In this document: piece after piece, positions 62,348 to 64,000 of the stretch
Layout: each line of letters begins with the position of its first letter
Position numbering within the stretch: the first letter of the stretch is position 1
Assembly (NCBI GenBank): GCA_027574665.1
Contig: CM050650.1
Location: 102,955,086-103,019,085 of the forward strand
Length of the DNA stretch: 64,000 nucleotides
Source: Rhynochetos jubatus
Lineage: Eukaryota > Chordata > Aves > Eurypygiformes > Rhynochetidae
Direction: 5' to 3'
Program-made: the position numbers and the translations under genes
Notes under the pieces: model-generated
The model's input: only the letters and a program-made list of their open reading frames with translations
Databases searched by the model: none
Told to the model about the DNA's origin: nothing

Positions 62348-62778
62348 CAGTGTAAAAGAAACATGGGAATACTGAACCAAGTCCAGCAAAGGACCATTAG
62401 GATAATAACGATTTTGAAGCAGCTGACATAGAAAGAGAGGCTGAAAGAACTGGAACTGTTCAGCTTGGACAAGAGAAGGATCTGAGGGATTTTATCAATA
62501 TAAATAGCTGATAGTGGGAGAGGTGGGCAGTAGACATAAACACAGGAGATGCCTTCTGAACATAAGAAAACACTTTTTTGTAACGTGAGAATGGTTTATC
62601 AGAAGAACAGGTTGTCCAGAGAGGTTTTGTAATCTCCATTCTCAGAGATATTAAAAACCTGATGGGACACAGCCCTGAACAACCTGCTCTGGCTGACCCT
62701 GTTTTGAGCAAGGGCATTAGACTACGTGATCTCCAGAGGTCCCTTCCAACCTCAAGCATTTTGTGATTCTGTAGTTTG
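62348..62778 (+). mobile_element. CR1 LINE 3'-end fragment
   Basis: Plus-strand CR1: 'ggttctcccagtgtaaaag', 'accaagtccagcaaaggacc', 'gaactgttcagcttggacaagagaaggatct', 'acacaggagatgccttctgaacataagaaaacactttt', 'ggttgtccagagaggttttg', 'aacctgctctggctgaccctg' and the terminal 'gatctccagaggtcccttccaacc...gattctgtag'. About 430 bp, 5'-truncated, ending at the normal CR1 3' end. Confidence 0.93.
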
Positions 62779-64000
62779 AGACAATTAAGCAACCAGTAAC
62801 TTAGCAATGTTAAATGCTGAAACTATTCAGTGCCTACAGTTGCACACTTTTAGGGTCTGTGTGATTGTATTAGTTTAGGATCTGCGTGGCATAGTCAGTT
62901 AAAATCACAAGGTCACTGTGTTTCCCATTTTACCACAAAGCCTTTTGGTATTTTAAATACGTTGTCATTCTCTATTTTCTTGTCATGTTTTCATTCCTGC
63001 TAAATGTGGCCTAGAGATATGCTGTACGAGGGAATATGTTAACATAAAATCACACCTGAGTAGCTTTTATTTTTCAGGTTTCTCAAAATACAACTGAAAT
63101 TTTGTAAAAGAGATTGTTTTTGTTCCAGATGACAAGAAAAGTGAGCCTCAAATATGTTATAAAGCCTGTAAAAACCCATCTCATGAATATTTTTGTTTGT
63201 TACAAGTTTTGATAATATATTACTGCAGAACATACATAATAAAGATGCTCAAAATTCTGTACCATCTCTATACCAGTGTTTCTTTAAAGAGGTAAATAAA
63301 AGATTAAAATGTAAATTTTTCATGAACATTCAGCTAAACGCAGTAGCTATTAGATTAAGTATATGCAATTGTGTAAAGCTGTTAATTGGTTAAGATTCCA
63401 AAATATCTTCTACTGATCTAAATGAGCAATGGAGAGATGCTGCCATCACAGGCCACAGTGATCCAGAATTTTGTGAAGCAGTGACTTATTGGTGAAACTC
63501 TAAATTTTTCATTACTTGCCTTCAGTTCTAATACAATAGCAAAGAATATTTCCAAGGAAACGAAAAGCTGTATAAAATATAAATATGCAGGAAAAACCTA
63601 ATTTTTCTTCTAATTGTCCCTGGATCAAACAAATATGATTGATTTATGTGGTTAAAACAGGCAGTAAACACAAGGTCTAGTGCACAGAGCTGCTACAGGA
63701 GAAACTTGTCAGTTATGCTGGAGAATCCCTCTTCCTAATGGATTTTTTTCTTTCTTATAACTGTTAACCACTGCAGACCCACTGGTGTGAGTTATGCTAC
63801 AATTTATCTTAAATAACTTACGTATCTAGGAATGAACCAGCTTAGGAGTTTCCAGCAGTCAAGTGAAAGAATGCAGGGTTTCTACCTCACTTCATCTCCA
63901 TCCATTAATTATAACCATACTTAGCATGTCTTCTAAATTTCAGGTGACTGTAAGTTCTGGATATGCATTTTCTTTAATATGACAGGTAGGTCATAATGCC
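62779..64000. other. Non-coding AT-rich DNA, no gene recognised
   Basis: No gene, RNA or mobile element was recognised up to the end of the window. Confidence 0.6.

Noticed and set aside
1-64000. CRISPR arrays, operons, riboswitches or other bacterial systems
   Set aside because: No regularly spaced direct repeats or bacterial-type gene packing were seen. CR1 elements and LTRs identify the DNA as avian.
1-64000. tRNA, snRNA or rRNA genes
   Set aside because: No cloverleaf with A/B boxes or other RNA gene signature was recognised. A tRNA or snoRNA/miRNA scan would be needed to exclude small RNAs.

Overview
This window looks like an AT-rich, gene-poor stretch of a bird genome. The evidence is several CR1 LINE fragments with the avian 3' end (a 'gatctt(a/g)aaggtc...ccaacc...gattct' tail), three solo-type LTRs of families I recognise from neoavian genomes, and one alpharetrovirus-like endogenous provirus. 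I found no host protein-coding gene. Most open frames are short, have no recognisable domain, and overlap frames on the other strand. The sequence is probably intergenic or deep intronic. The bird order cannot be decided from the sequence alone.

The main feature is a provirus at 20747-25833, read on the minus strand. It has two 266-bp LTRs that are identical base for base, a perfect 6-bp target-site duplication (ACAGAG), a primer binding site that matches tRNA-Phe over 18 bases, and a polypurine tract. Coding order on the minus strand is gag (25464 down), a protease frame, a pol fragment (N-terminal RT, then the end of RNase H and the start of integrase), the rest of integrase, and a C-terminal env fragment with a gammaretrovirus-type transmembrane segment. 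It is broken in at least four places: a C11 tract between the two nucleocapsid zinc knuckles, a deletion from mid-RT to the end of RNase H, an A31 tract inside integrase, and loss of most of env. Identical LTRs on a coding-defective element suggest a recent insertion, perhaps of an already defective genome packaged by a helper virus.

Layout: 1-20740 is unannotatable AT-rich DNA with one old CR1 piece near 12.2 kb; 20741-25839 is the provirus and its TSD; 25840-31407 is non-coding with a CR1 piece at 27.6 kb and a G-rich run at 28.97 kb; 31408-32078 is a solo LTR (+); 32.1-38.4 kb is non-coding with a hairpin at 35.3 kb; 38.48-40.26 kb is a CR1 cluster, including a long copy without its RT domain; 40.3-49.6 kb is non-coding with simple repeats; 49606-50643 is a second LTR family with internal minisatellite-like repeats; 53.58-54.16 kb is CR1 (-); 57636-58126 is an inverted copy of the first solo-LTR family; 59.6 kb and 62.35-62.78 kb are further CR1 pieces. 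The elements do not form a functional pathway with each other. Only the provirus components belong together.
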